Shown one piece after another: positions 11,240 through 21,989 of a stretch of DNA of 64,000 nucleotides; within the stretch, counting starts at the first letter, position 1, and each line of letters starts with the position of its first letter. The translations under genes and the position numbers were made by a program. The notes below the pieces were generated by a model that saw only the letters and a program-made list of their open reading frames with translations, made no database searches and was not told where the DNA came from. Where the stretch lies: NCBI GenBank assembly GCA_036924285.1, contig JAYKYS010000005.1, positions 5,332,001-5,396,000 on the forward strand. The letters run 5' to 3'. Source of the DNA: Asterella californica. Taxonomy: Eukaryota; Streptophyta; Marchantiopsida; Marchantiales; Aytoniaceae.

Positions 11240-12379
11240 TTGTCATATGATACGAAATCCAACGAAATCTATCTAGTCCAAATATTTATCCCATCCGAGC
11301 TCTTACAAGAAGAACTCTTCCGGCGCAAAATCATACACACTGGGCCCGTCCGCCCGGCTGACATTCTCGAAAGTTTAAACCCTATCCTGATTCACTCAAT
11401 GGCATGGACGGAGCTTACCGCGGTTTGTGGCGTCTGGCCTGTCGTATCACAAGCTCTTCCCCTACACCTCGAGGTGGCTTGTAGCTTCACTAGGTTCAGC
11501 GACAGGATGAAGTATCTGAAGAACTCCTCAGAACTTCACGACTTCAGCATACGAGTGTGTTTGATTCTCTGTGATCAAGTTCTATATGTAAAGCTCGTGG
11601 AATGCACCGATTGAGACACTAGCTTCCCCAGTGACCTCAGAGCTACAGCCCTTATATTCATCCGAGGATCAGACCCCAAATAGTCCATCAGCAGCAAGCA
11701 GGAAGTCACAGTCATGCTGAGGTTCTTCCTGAACACTAACAGCTCCGAAAGATTGATCCACTGTATGTAGCCTCTTATTTATGGCAAAGAGGACTCCTAT
11801 TACCATGACAAATGTGTGTCCCGAATTATATAACAGATAGAACGTCAATGGACAAGTAGCTGCAGTACACTCTAGTTTCACGTTACCTGGTTTTTCATTA
11901 TGACGACGGACTCTGCAGCAAGGATTGTAAGAGCTTTAAGCATTGTCATTAGCATCTCGGCTGTGGGGTATCTAAGCACGATCCTCCTCCCCATCTACAT
12001 CCCATGGCAAAGAACGCGGCACTCACCTGAGATATAAATGTCGTAGGTCCGAACATTCTCGCCTGATCAGCGGTTGTAGGCACAAAAATCGCTCCAACTG
12101 TTTCTGGTAATATGGAGAGGAGAGAAGGTTTCGACGACTACTATCGGAAGCAAGATGAACAGCTGAAGATCCGATTGCTGCTGACTTGCGAATATCATCA
12201 CGGTAGAGACTGACTTCCCAAGCATTGCAAATGTGGCGTACTACAGAGCTAGAGCAGCTAGAATTTCGTCAAAAAGCATTAACTCCTCGGTAGATAGTTC
12301 TCGCTACCACAAAAAGAGTAAGGCTATATATTTAATCTGCGAATGAGAGTTCAAATGAGCGATGTCTCTGGAGTCCTCT
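11240..12379. other. Unassigned stretch downstream of the INTS7-like fragment
   Basis: A plus-strand open frame of 124 codons (11240-11614) and several shorter minus-strand frames occur, none matching a family I recognise. A minus-strand block at about 11890-11975 (LMTMLKALTILAAES followed by VVIMKNQ and a GT donor) reads like coding sequence. It could be a further exon of the INTS7-like gene, but this is unproven. Confidence 0.35.
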
Positions 12380-13142
12380 CTGGAGTCCCGAAAGGGTAGA
12401 ACGTAGAGCACGTAAGAGGCAGGCTAAAAACTTTTGAAAGAAGACCCTCTGACCTCGTGATGGTGAGGAAAATGCAACCCCTGACCTCCTGATGGTGAGG
12501 TGACTGGACAACTTTCAAAACAAGGTTATGCACATCCACACTGTCTTTACCGAGGTCCGCAAGACATCCAAGAACGCTCAGTGTCAGAGCTCTTGACGTT
12601 GGTCCCCACTGTCTATTACGCTCTTTGACCCTCCTCAGCATTTCGACATGGTTTGCAATCCTCTTCTTTGTCAGAAGTCCCTCCTTTGAACGACTTATCC
12701 TGATAGCTCGAGAACGAGAATCACTGTTCCCTGGTACCAGTAGTCTGTTTATCGTCGTCCTCTCAGAACTGTCCGCTGAAAAGGTCTCTCCGATCCTTCC
12801 TCGTTCATTGAACTCAAGCATCAGTACTTTCAAGATGCAAACCCGGATAAAGTTGTTACCTGTGCGGAATGTATAACCTACGAAATTCCGGTCTGCCCCC
12901 ATACTTGAGGAGTCTCCTTCTACCGTGATTTTCTTCTGCCGCCCTTTTTCAGCAACAGATTCCATAAGTATCGCAAGGCTATCCACAATAAACCAACCTA
13001 CCCTAGGATTCCCCTGCATGAGCTTCACCAAGAGCACACTCAAAAGACTAGCCTTCTCTTTCAGCCCAGTCGATGACGAAGTCTCTTCATCCACGAGCTC
13101 CCATAGTAGTGTCATGGACCACAGGCGGTGAATTGAAGACAC
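12380..13142 (-). pseudogene. INTS7-like (Integrator complex subunit 7) gene fragment
   Basis: An open frame of 263 codons contains a helical-repeat segment resembling the N-terminal third of plant INTS7. The recognisable blocks are FRTGNNFIRVCILKVLMLEF, NHVEMLRRVKERN, TSRALTLSVLGCLADLGKDS and VLKVVQSPHHQEVR. Integrator 7 is a nuclear scaffold subunit of the complex that processes snRNA 3' ends and attenuates transcription. Just after SPHHQEVR a 32-bp tandem duplication (12447-12467 repeats 12479-12502) throws the frame, and the text beyond it no longer resembles the family. The expected N-terminus and the long C-terminal part were not found. The upstream side ends in a dispersed repeat (13150-13255). 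The assignment rests on remembered family features and is moderate. Confidence 0.5.
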
Positions 13143-13149
13143 GGAAACG

Positions 13150-13255
13150 ATCGGAGGATCCTCGAGAACGAAACAAGCACAGACGCATAGTCTACGTACG
13201 TAAAAGTTCGGTTATGAACAGGAAGTGTTAAGTGAGTAGTGCTAGATTGTACCAC
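13150..13255. repeat. Dispersed repeat, copy 2 (first copy at 795-905)
   Basis: It shares aagcacagacgc and aagtgttaagtgagtagtgc with the stretch at 795-905 in the same orientation. It lies between the INTS7-like fragment and the 3' side of RPL10A and may mark an element boundary. Confidence 0.6.
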
Positions 13256-13614
13256 ATCGCCACCTTAGAGCTTAGATGGTCTGTCGTCAAAAATGTACAA
13301 TGGAACACGGGTAAAGTAGTTTCCTGAGAAAACAGTAACATCCATCGCACACTGAGGTAACCCCCCAAAATAGTACTGGGGTCGGAGAATGGAGTACAAG
13401 TGGTTGTTCCCAGGCTCCCAGTCACAAGCTCACGGCCATCCTTGTAAGTAAGATGTTCAATATGCACGTCACATCAAGAGACTGAGAGACTGGTCTATGA
13501 ATTGATAAAGAGTTCTATTACAAAGTCGTGGATTTCCGGTTTCACGTCACCCGACAAACAAAGATTCTCATCTCTCACAAAGGAGAGGAGCAGGCGCACT
13601 CCTGCGTAATAACT

Positions 13615-14778
13615 CTAATAAACGCGGACAGGCTTTCCCATGGAAGTTTTGAGGTACAATACTCGCACCTGCACACGACACCAGAGCTAGTGAGGAACCG
13701 TAAATTTGCAACCCGGGAATCAACAACGAAAGCGAAAGAGAAATGGCGAAATTACTCACGTTCTGCCAGTTCTTCTTCAACAGAGAAACAAGGAAGTTAA
13801 CACTGAGTTGAGTGTTCTGGAAGATCTGCTTTTCCTCCATTTCACAGTTTCCTACTGCAACACCCATGCAGAGCACCTTCTTCAACTGAAACTTGACCAT
13901 GGCCTTGGTCTCATTAACCTTAGCTTCCAAAGACTCTTGGTGAGAAACCAAGGCGGGAAACTTTCCAGCCTTGTTCAGACCAGGACCCAAGAGACGGGGG
14001 ATCTGTTTGATAACAGCTTCGGAAGCAAGAAATGCGTGGTATTTCTTGGCCAGCTTCTTCACAAGCTTCTTGTTCTTGTTCATCTTCTTCAGAGACTCGA
14101 TGTCCATATAGTCAAGGCCCATCTTCTCTGCTTCCTCGACGTGCTGGGCATCTCCCAGCATGCAGACCTTCATCTTCGGTCTCGGAATGTGCGGCAGCCT
14201 GACCGACCCACTGAAACGCTTATCCTTTTGTGGGTCATAATTCTTGAGACCAATCTGCAATTCAAGGGTCTCCGTGAACTTGCGATTCTTCTCCTTCGCC
14301 TCTGTCAAGATCTGGGTGATGGCCTCCCTGAGGACATCGCTCTGAAGCTTACTGTGATTGAGATTCCATACAACAGAGGTCAGAGCGTCACTCCATCAGA
14401 TATCTCCACTTCCTGCCAGTTCCTCCACTCCTCAACATCGACACTTACCGCGAGCAATTTTCCCCGAGGATTTAACTCCCAGGTCCCCATTTGAGGAGAG
14501 CAGCGTAGAGCGCAGCTGCTCCCCGCTCACGGCTGGGTAAACCGTGCAGCGTAACCTCCCTACAGAGGTCAGCTGCGTCCAACTTTCTACACAACAAGGA
14601 AATTGACTCGATCGTTCACAATTGTACACGCCCCGCACGACAAACGAATTACCGACAGCAGCAAACTACACAGCAATTTCGACAACAGCTAACTACTCAA
14701 CACGACATTGATTCGATCGTACATGGCCGCAGAAAACACGAACGGACAACAAACGGCAAACCCGTATACACACCTCAT
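13615..14778 (-). CDS. RPL10A: 60S ribosomal protein L10a (uL1)
   Basis: Three coding exons on the minus strand, 14778-14774 (ATGAG), 14351-13760 and 13668-13615, join in phase to give 216 aa, the usual plant length. uL1 forms the L1 stalk of the large ribosomal subunit and helps move deacylated tRNA out of the E site. The protein starts [17 protein letters not shown] and ends [17 protein letters not shown], with the expected central blocks ([46 protein letters not shown]). The 5-nt first coding exon before a 422-bp intron is supported by the GTGTGT donor and by the resulting MSK start. A telo-box-like AACCCTAA lies upstream at 14892-14899, as is common in plant ribosomal protein promoters. 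Nothing suggests damage. Confidence 0.95.
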
Positions 14779-14891
14779 GTTGGCAGACGGTAAAGCTCCT
14801 GCTGTCGAGAATGGTCGTGAGCTAGGAGCGGAAGCAAAGACCTTGACACGAGCAAACCAGAGTATATGAGTAGACAGCTCTTCACTGCCCT

Positions 14892-14912
14892 AACCCTAAG
14901 TGGCCCTAAACC
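14892..14912 (-). promoter_or_regulatory. Telo-box-like motif in the RPL10A promoter
   Basis: AACCCTAA at 14892-14899, followed closely by another CCCTAAA-type core at about 14905-14912, sits roughly 115-135 bp upstream of the RPL10A ATG. Telo-boxes are enriched in plant ribosomal protein promoters. Two cores are too few for a telomere remnant. Confidence 0.5.
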
Positions 14913-15458
14913 GAAACTCTGCGCAGAGCTGCTATCTACATTCAGTAAAACCCATTTATTGTCTGTAGAAATAAGCGAGCACATTTTACGGACGCGCTCT
15001 GTTATCCATGACTGTTCATATTCCGGTGTCCAATATGCGAAGCTTCGGAATATATACCGATTATTATATAAGCATGCTAAACCACCTTTGGGGAACATTT
15101 GTTCGTTATCTGTTATCAGAAAAATAATACTTGTTATACAGAAATTCTGTATTCAATTTTATTAAAAAACAAATATAATCTATAACTATTAAATGTTATA
15201 TGTAAATAGAACTAGGGAAGCGTCATAGAAAATCCATACTTGAAGTCCATAACAACGCAACTCCAATTGTATAAGTCCGGCCTGTTTCACTAAATACTTT
15301 AGTTTTAAGTTTACTATGCATTTTCCTTTTTAGTTTACTTCAATTGTATAAGTCCGGCCTTTTTACTTAAGCTTTCGATGGAAGAGGTGAATAAATAAGC
15401 ATGCATAAATATCAACTTCTTCCAAATTCAGACGAGAAGAAATATGCAAACATGTTCA

Positions 15459-15500
15459 TTTATGCAGTAACCTTTCCAAGAGGAAAAGTTAGTGCATAAA
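15459..15500. repeat. Foldback hairpin, relative of the 10-kb hairpin
   Basis: The left arm 15459-15477 (tttatgcagtaacctttcc) pairs with 15482-15500 with two mismatches around a 4-nt loop (aaga). Core and loop length match the hairpin at 9988-10037. Just upstream, ttcgatggaagaggtgaata parallels the block beside the 10-kb hairpin. Confidence 0.6.
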
Positions 15501-16032
15501 TTACATAAACAAAAAATAATATTGTTATTCACCTAGGGTCAGCAGCTTTATACTATGAAAGAGATATTTCCCCATCTTCTACTTATGGGTTTTTAAATCA
15601 TATTAACCAAGTGTATATGAAATCTAATTTATTTATAGATTTTAACTTTAGAAATTTAACTTTAACTATTTAAATATGACATTAGATTTAATACACTAAA
15701 TTATCTTACACTTTTAGTTCTTCTTTGTGTCTTTTCATTTTATCGTCTCTTTAGAATCAGTTACATATGTGACTATTACTTTTAAACTGTATCGAAGCTT
15801 GTCCCCTCTTACCAACGTACGATCAATTATTTTTGATAATTTTGAACTACATATTGTTTGTCTTCTTTTTCATGTTGATCAGAAGTGCACTTTGCATGCA
15901 TATTGTGCTTTCTCGTGGTGATTCTCTGAATATGTGAATAATCGAAAGTTATTTCACAAATTTGATTGACAATGAGACTTGAACGGAAAATATGCTCAAC
16001 TTCTTGTAGACATGATAAGTTTAGTCTACTTC

Positions 16033-16072
16033 CAATAGTTGTTTGTGGTGAACAATAGTTGTTTGTGGTGAA
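16033..16072. repeat. Exact 20-bp tandem duplication
   Basis: The unit caatagttgtttgtggtgaa occurs twice head to tail without a mismatch, which indicates a recent slippage event in non-coding DNA. Confidence 0.85.
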
Positions 16073-16159
16073 TATAGTAACTTCAAATCAGTATCGTATA
16101 TTTCATAAATTTTTGTGGTGGGAATTATATAGAACTAACTAAAATATCACATTTCTACA

Positions 16160-16190
16160 ATAGTGGATATATTGTCAATATATCCACTAT
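16160..16190. repeat. Perfect 14-bp hairpin with a 3-nt loop
   Basis: atagtggatatatt (16160-16173) is followed by gtc and then its exact reverse complement (16177-16190). The AT-rich non-coding context gives no clue to function. Confidence 0.8.
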
Positions 16191-16822
16191 CAAGTCGTTG
16201 TCTTTTAACTGCACGTCAGTGTCACTCACTAGAGTTTGTGTGGGTAAGGAGTCTAAGATGTACTTTGCATCATCTTTAACCCGTCGTGTAGATAATACAA
16301 CCAACTATTTGATTGACACGTAGCACTTTGCTCATATCGGAACCTCTTCTATTATCGTGATTGTTCGTGTTAATTATCATGTTGATATTTCTTGTGTTAC
16401 TAGTGGATAGTATGGGTATTCACAACTACACCCTTGTCTTTGAGGAAATTTTATGTTATGTCTAAAAGAATTACTTGAGGATCTTAAAAGAGATGGGAGG
16501 TCCTTTGTAGCACATCATTATAACCATCATATAAGATATAAGAAAATGTGTAAGGAAGAATGTAACTTCCAAGCATCGTTTCTGACTTGTGAGTAACTAG
16601 CTATCATTGTTATGTTTTGTGATATCCTCACTCATCGACTTCTCACTTCTTTGAGTCTTGCAATCGGTTTCTCTCTCTTTTGTATACTTGATTTCAAAAC
16701 TTTGATCAATTCAGTGATCATTAACTTGTAATGGAATTATTTTACGCCTTTTCTAGTTCATTGTTGATTCACACGTGAACTTAACTATCCATGCTTATCT
16801 TGCTAAGCAAACCTTAAGCAGC

Positions 16823-16880
16823 AAAAAACAGCAGGAGAGGTCATTGCGTATCCATGGATCTATGTGCACCAAAGATCAAA
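16823..16880 (+). pseudogene. Displaced copy of a kinase exon-intron junction
   Basis: acagcaggagagg, cattgcgtatccatggatc and gatcaaaacca line up with 7819-7877 of the kinase locus, which spans the end of exon 8 (TAGEALAHPWIQ) and the first bases of the following intron. Because intron sequence is included, this is a DNA-level copy, not a retrocopy. It is about 57 bp, diverged, and cannot be functional. Confidence 0.75.
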
Positions 16881-17280
16881 ACCAACTGATATGGATTTAA
16901 TTTTGATATAGTCATATTCTCTCATTCTTACTCTTCAACCTTTGCACATCTCCTCCTTCCTTCTTATTTTCCGGATCCTCTATTTTTCTCCTTCTTTCTC
17001 TCTCCAAAGCCAAAATAAATCTTTTCGTGCACGTACTCATCTCCCAAAGCATCAAAATAGAGAAGAAGTTGAGAATGTGCATTGATTTTATCGATCGTTG
17101 TTAACAAATACCATAAGAAAGAGGAAGTGAAAGGAAAAAGGCAGCTAGGAGAGAGATCGAAAGATAGAAAGATGACAAAATAGAAGGAAGAGAAAAGAAC
17201 GAGGAAAGAGAGCAAGAAAGTACAAACTCGTGAAAAAGTCAGAATGAGATAGAGGGTGAGAGAAAAAAGACGCAAGGAGC

Positions 17281-17500
17281 AAATGAAAAATCTTTGGCTT
17301 TGGAGAGATCGATACGAGTAGCTCCAGATCGGCTTTGACTTTCATGAGATTGATTCTTTAGCTTTGGAGAGATCAATACGAGCAACTCCGAATCGATTTG
17401 GCTTTGAAGAGATCAGTTCTTTGGCTTTGGAGAGATCAGTTCTAGCTTTGAAGAGATCAATTCAACGCTTTGGAGAGATTGGTGTTTGCTTTGGAGGCTT
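17281..17500 (-). repeat. Imperfect short tandem repeats inside a gypsy remnant
   Basis: The phrase ctttggagagatc recurs about six to seven times, often with a following cagttct or aatacga block, at irregular spacing of about 20-60 bp. It lies just 3' of the gag leader of the decayed element at 17.6-18.4 kb and probably arose inside that element's gag region. Confidence 0.55.
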
Positions 17501-17639
17501 TTGATCTAAGTCGACATGATGAGCTTTGTATACAAAGCTCATTGATTTTCCGCACCTAAATCGTTGAACATTGTTGACAATACTCCATCTGGTTGCATTG
17601 ATGTCATAGTGCTACATATCTCTTTTGACATTGGTGCGA

Positions 17640-19640
17640 CGGTTGCTGATTATCGTCCATTGATTGTACCTCGGGGTTAGCTCGAGTCGACATGATATTG
17701 GGTTCAATCACAACTCCTTTCTTGGACTTCCTCCTGGAACTCTATTCCATGTCTGCCATTGCTCCAAGCATTCACCTAGAAACATAGATCCACTTTGTAT
17801 CTTGCGTCCCTCCTCAAGCGTCCAATCGCTAATCGTTATCTCGAGTTCTTGCTCACCAAAGCGTTGGCTATGATATCACTTTTCACGCACCTATCACCTT
17901 GTTGTGCTAATAGAAGCTCTTCAGTAGGTCACGACCGAACAAGGTTAAGTCGAGTGTCTCAGATGTAGGTATGCTAAGTGACACGTGTGCCGAATCGCTA
18001 AGTGTCAAGCATGCACTACGTCACTTCACTCAAACCTACCGTCTTAATCATAACGACACTTCAACATCTTTGTCCAATCAGCATAAGTCATGTCACCATC
18101 TTACTCTGTCAGCAATTTACTCTATCGACGGCTCGGATGCCACATCAGCATGTCAGATGCCTTTTCAACGTCGTGAGTGAAATTTTAAAAGTCACAACTA
18201 TCCGTAACTCCGTCGTCTTAGCTCTGTTTGTGACGATAAAAAGATCAACTTTGAACGTCTCGACAAGGGCTATCCAATGATGCAGTCAGAAAAAGTTTTG
18301 GAGCAAGTTGATAAAATTTTATTTTAGAACTTTAGTTTAACACAATAGCCGATCCACGATTCGACGTCCACTCCCTCTAAACCTACGCATCCTCTGACAT
18401 GCACCTGAAAGATACAAGCAAAGAGTGGACCAGAACCTCACACATACTCATCATCCTTCTTTGTGTTATTATCTTCTTCATCCTTGATATCCTCGAACTC
18501 GAATTCAACGTCGAGGTCTTCAAAGTTTACATGTTCGTCTCGTCTCTTGAAGATTCATTCACTTACATGCTATATAAATTTTAATTCTTGCTCTATCTAG
18601 CTCTTGTAACCCGTATGTAGCATTGTCGTACATCTTCTCGATCACATATGGCTCCAACTAACTCTTCGATAATTTTCTTAATGTGCTATGTTGGTTGTCT
18701 AGACTATTGTCATAGACAATGACTCAATCATCTTCCTCTATCACCCTAGGTCTTAATCAACGTCGTTCATCAGATCTAACCTTGTTCCTCAATCGCATTT
18801 TTTCAACCTAGTTAGAACAACTTTGTCGTCGTCTAGTCTTTATTCCAGTTGCTAGATACGAATTGTCAAAAGCTCTTCTCTCGTCAGATTGTCTTCCAAA
18901 GATAACACACTCCTTATCGGAATGTGTACTTCAACTGACATTTGACGTATCATGAGCTCCACGAGCATATAGTCTATCACTAAACTATGTGTCGTACAAC
19001 TAGCCCATAACCCAAATGATAAGAGTCAAGACCAATCGCATGCTCTTCCATTATAAGCCTTCACTAAAGCTTTCACGATGAACGAATGATCACGTTCGTT
19101 CTTAGCGTTTTCTTCGAGGTTGTAGGGTTGTAAGTGAAAACTTCATCAAACACCTCGCAAAGAAATCATGCGCTTCGTGCACATCCAACCTTTATCGATC
19201 TACAATAATCTTCTTCATGCACCCATATCGACAAACAATCACTTCTAATAGAAAGCGATAAACTCCTTCGGTTGTTTTTGTCCGAAGTGTCATCTGTTCT
19301 ACTTGATTCGACAAATCCTCTCGAGCAAGCAACAAGTACCTCATTTGTCATATCTCGACTAGTATAATTACCAAATCTACGACCCACTTGACATTGTCAA
19401 CGGATAAGTTGGATGTAATCCTTACTGATGTAAGATGTCCGAGTACATCTAACATGTTAAACAAGATTCCACAAAAGCTACAACATCTTTGTACATGTTC
19501 TTCCACCAATATCACTCATTCAACTTGTGAAATTCTTTGAGCATCCTTCGTTGATCTTTCTTGTCACAAATCACCCGTAACAACATTCCACCCTTTTGCT
19601 TAGGTCACTTCCAAAGAAATCCACCTTGCAATTATAAAAG
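17640..19640 (-). mobile_element. Heavily decayed Ty3/gypsy element (LTR family 2)
   Basis: On the minus strand an LTR (about 18360-17881) is followed by a primer-binding site matching initiator tRNA-Met with little change (TGATATCATAGCC, 17878-17866) and then a gag leader homologous to that of the chromovirus (17640-17865 parallels 26430-26618). The stretch 18790-19420 reads on the minus strand like a wrecked integrase (blocks such as TSRDMTNEV, and WVHEEDYCR in place of the usual CRYG-type sequence). The order, with integrase remnants outside the 5' LTR, shows that pieces of more than one copy are joined here. No open frame survives. Confidence 0.6.
17881..18360 (-). repeat. LTR of family 2, copy at 17.9 kb
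   Basis: Its inner end ggtgcgtgaaa (minus strand) abuts the PBS. Its body matches 61330-61720 in the opposite orientation: attttatcaac, ttggatagccctt, gctaagacgacg and tagtgcatgcttgacactt are shared. Confidence 0.7.
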
Positions 19641-19699
19641 CTTGGGGTTATAAGGTTTAGTCAATAGATTTTGAGTTAAACTCCGACAAGCTGTCCAGA

Positions 19700-20139
19700 T
19701 TTCTAGCCTACATTTTTGGGACTAGGAGGTTGGGTTGGGATCATTTTGGTCACTCTAGGTCTAGGCACAAAAACTGCACTTGCGAGGAGTTAAGAAAGTG
19801 TGGGTCTCATTAGTGTGCGAGCCCTCGCATAGTTCAAATCTAAGAAAAGTCAGAAACATTTGAAATGGAATAACTATTCGTACAAGGCTTAGATCCGTGT
19901 ATGCTTGGTACCATTAGAAAGATCTCTTCAAGAGCTTTTCCGCGACACCAAAATCGTCGGATTTGGAGTACCATGAACGATTTTATGGCAGGTTGAAATT
20001 TTTGTTTGGTATTTGGATTTTCTCGCAAAACTATGAGAGCCCTCGCACAGTTTCACCACAAAGAGGAGTTGAGACAGATCAAGGACCAAGTGTACGAGCC
20101 CTCACACAGTTTATATCTCAAGAGGGTCATAAACCTTTG
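19700..20139. repeat. Palindrome-bearing degenerate repeat array, left part
   Basis: Several copies of a palindrome-like core, best seen as gcgagccctcgca, stand near phrases like taccattagaaagatctcttc and gcgacaccaaaatcg. The same combination continues at 27404-27900 on the other side of the chromovirus and reappears at 61900-62950. The repeat units are diverged and irregular, roughly 130-220 bp apart. Confidence 0.6.
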
Positions 20140-20144
20140 GAAAA

Positions 20145-21258
20145 TTTCACGCACCTACCGCCAGCGGAAGCTCTAGCTCAGTAGGTCGCAAACTTTACAC
20201 CGCTAACCTGCAAACACAATCACAAATTAGCGTCCATGCACCACTTACCTTATCTCAGTTTGGTCCGGACCGGAGCCAGACCGTCTCTCTAATCATCAAG
20301 CTCAGCAGTTCCTAAGTCTCGACCTAGTCCCGCCTAGGTCGATCCCAAACATGAGCAAGTCACAAGATGACTTGGGGCGGACTTCCCATAAAGTCCAGGG
20401 TCCTAAACGGTGCCTCCAGCACACCTAGCGGTCCAACCGTCCGTGATGTCCGTCTGGGTCTAGGCTCCCGAACGGTGGTCTAACCCGCCGACTTGTTCCC
20501 TAGTCTTGCTCCAGCCCTTACAGCGTCCCTAAGTCTAGACGTCCAAGTCTGGACGAGAACGTGCATTGGAATCGGCCCAGCCATCACCTCATGCCCTCAG
20601 AGTCCGTCCGTCGAACCCTGAGGTCGGGTGACTCGTCGTGGCCCACCCAGGCATCGAGCCCCCCTCATATATACTTCTGGGGATCGGCGGCCCCGCCCTC
20701 CTCTTTGGTCCTTGAAAATTATACCACAACCCGATTGTGGTTCGGCCATAACTTCCAGCTCAGAGGTCAGATCGAGGAGTGTTATATATCACTAGAAAGC
20801 GCTCGCCGATACCTTTTCAATCATACCTCACTCGCCACGAGATCTTACGTGGAGCTCCGTCCACGACCTAAAACGTCCCTGAAGCTCCAACACTTAGTCA
20901 TTTTTCGGAAACTTGTGCTCCAGACCCAGACTCGAACCCTGTGGTTCAGACCAACGTCCGAACCACGGTCCGTTTGCCTCTCGGACTCACGTCTCAGACC
21001 TATGTCTCAGACTCATGTTTCGGTCCGTTCTCAAACTCGCCCCCTTATATCAGCGTTTGTCCGAGGTCCTCTTGGGGTAGGCCCTTATGTCATAACCCAA
21101 GGTTCCAACCTTGGTTCAGAGAACCACTTAGGGTTCATCTGATCTCGACTTCCCGATCAAGCCGTTAATCCCTACTCGCAGCGTTCATAATCTAGCGCAA
21201 GTCCGCTAGAGTTCTGTTGTTCGCATTTGCGTCGATCTTGAGAATGAGAGTCGCGACA
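20145..21258 (-). repeat. 3' LTR of the chromovirus (1114 bp)
   Basis: Boundaries come from alignment to the other LTR and from the GAAAA target duplication. This copy keeps a central segment of about 350 bp (around 20605-20965) that is missing from the 5' LTR, and lacks a 10-bp piece (ttgttgcgcc) near its inner start. The long open frame inside it (20561-21142) lies on the antisense strand of the LTR and is not a gene. Confidence 0.92.
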
Positions 21259-21272
21259 CTCACCCCCACTTT
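21259..21272 (-). promoter_or_regulatory. Polypurine tract of the chromovirus
   Basis: On the minus strand AAAGTGGGGGTGAG directly precedes the 3' LTR start TGTCGCGAC. This is the expected place and composition for plus-strand DNA priming. Confidence 0.8.
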
Positions 21273-21989
21273 GGAGGTTGATGCCTTCATAAACAGATCC
21301 TTTAAGTTAACACCAAGTTCAAAATGGGTAGCCAACCCCTTGGCGTCTGAATTGCGTTCTGGTAGCTAACTCGCAATTCCCTTCTTGGCTTGAGTCTTAA
21401 GTTGTCGCTAGAACACTTTGAAAATTCCAACTAGTCTCGGGAAAAGCCTTACCTTTTTGGCTTACCCTAAACAAAACTAGTTGATAATTTCTAAACATTC
21501 TACTTAAGACTCTAACTTGCTAACTATAAGTATTCACATCTACTTACAAGGTCCCCCGAAACTCACTTTCTGATCGCAACCTGATTTGACTTAGACGAGC
21601 GACTAAGTTTACTTTGTAGTTAGAAAACAGCAAAGCAAGATCACCCCAAGCCCCAAGATAAGTATGAAATTTCATACTTGCTTTGCCAACGCTACGGCAA
21701 ACCTAAGTCTTGACATTAAGACTTAGTCTTGATTTAGATGCTTATCCAAACGAGCTCGCTTCCTTTGAGTGTGCTTCGTTTCTCCTCTTGACAACATCCT
21801 AGGCATCTGATCAGAACTAGTCATAGCTATGCACTACCAATACACTTAGACAAAATTTCCAGAAACAAAATCTTTATTTCCAAATACAAGACAAAGCTAC
21901 AAAGTCCATCGGTCCAAATCGCCTCAAGTTGCTACTCGTATGGTTTGACGTTTCTTCACTCCTCGCTGGAAAGAGATGTCCTCATCTTG
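21273..21989 (-). other. Non-coding 3' region of the chromovirus
   Basis: There is no conserved coding signal between the pol stop at 21990 and the polypurine tract. It is probably the element's untranslated 3' part. Confidence 0.6.

Larger units (their letters stand above)
15170..16822. other. AT-rich intergenic stretch with small repeats
   Basis: No gene is recognised. It contains an imperfect foldback at 15459-15500, a 20-bp exact tandem duplication at 16033-16072 and a hairpin at 16160-16190, each listed separately. Confidence 0.6.

Noticed and set aside
11240..11614. Plus-strand open frame of 124 codons
   Set aside because: No domain, no plausible splice partners and no similarity that I recognise. 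Kept only as part of an unassigned stretch.
13706..14494. Plus-strand open frame of 262 codons
   Set aside because: It is the antisense shadow of RPL10A exon 2, whose minus-strand product is unmistakable.
14887..14915. Possible interstitial telomere repeat
   Set aside because: Only two CCCTAA-type cores occur, at the position expected for promoter telo-boxes.
20561..21142. Plus-strand open frame of 193 codons
   Set aside because: It lies on the antisense strand of the chromovirus 3' LTR and is disrupted in the other LTR, so it is not a gene.
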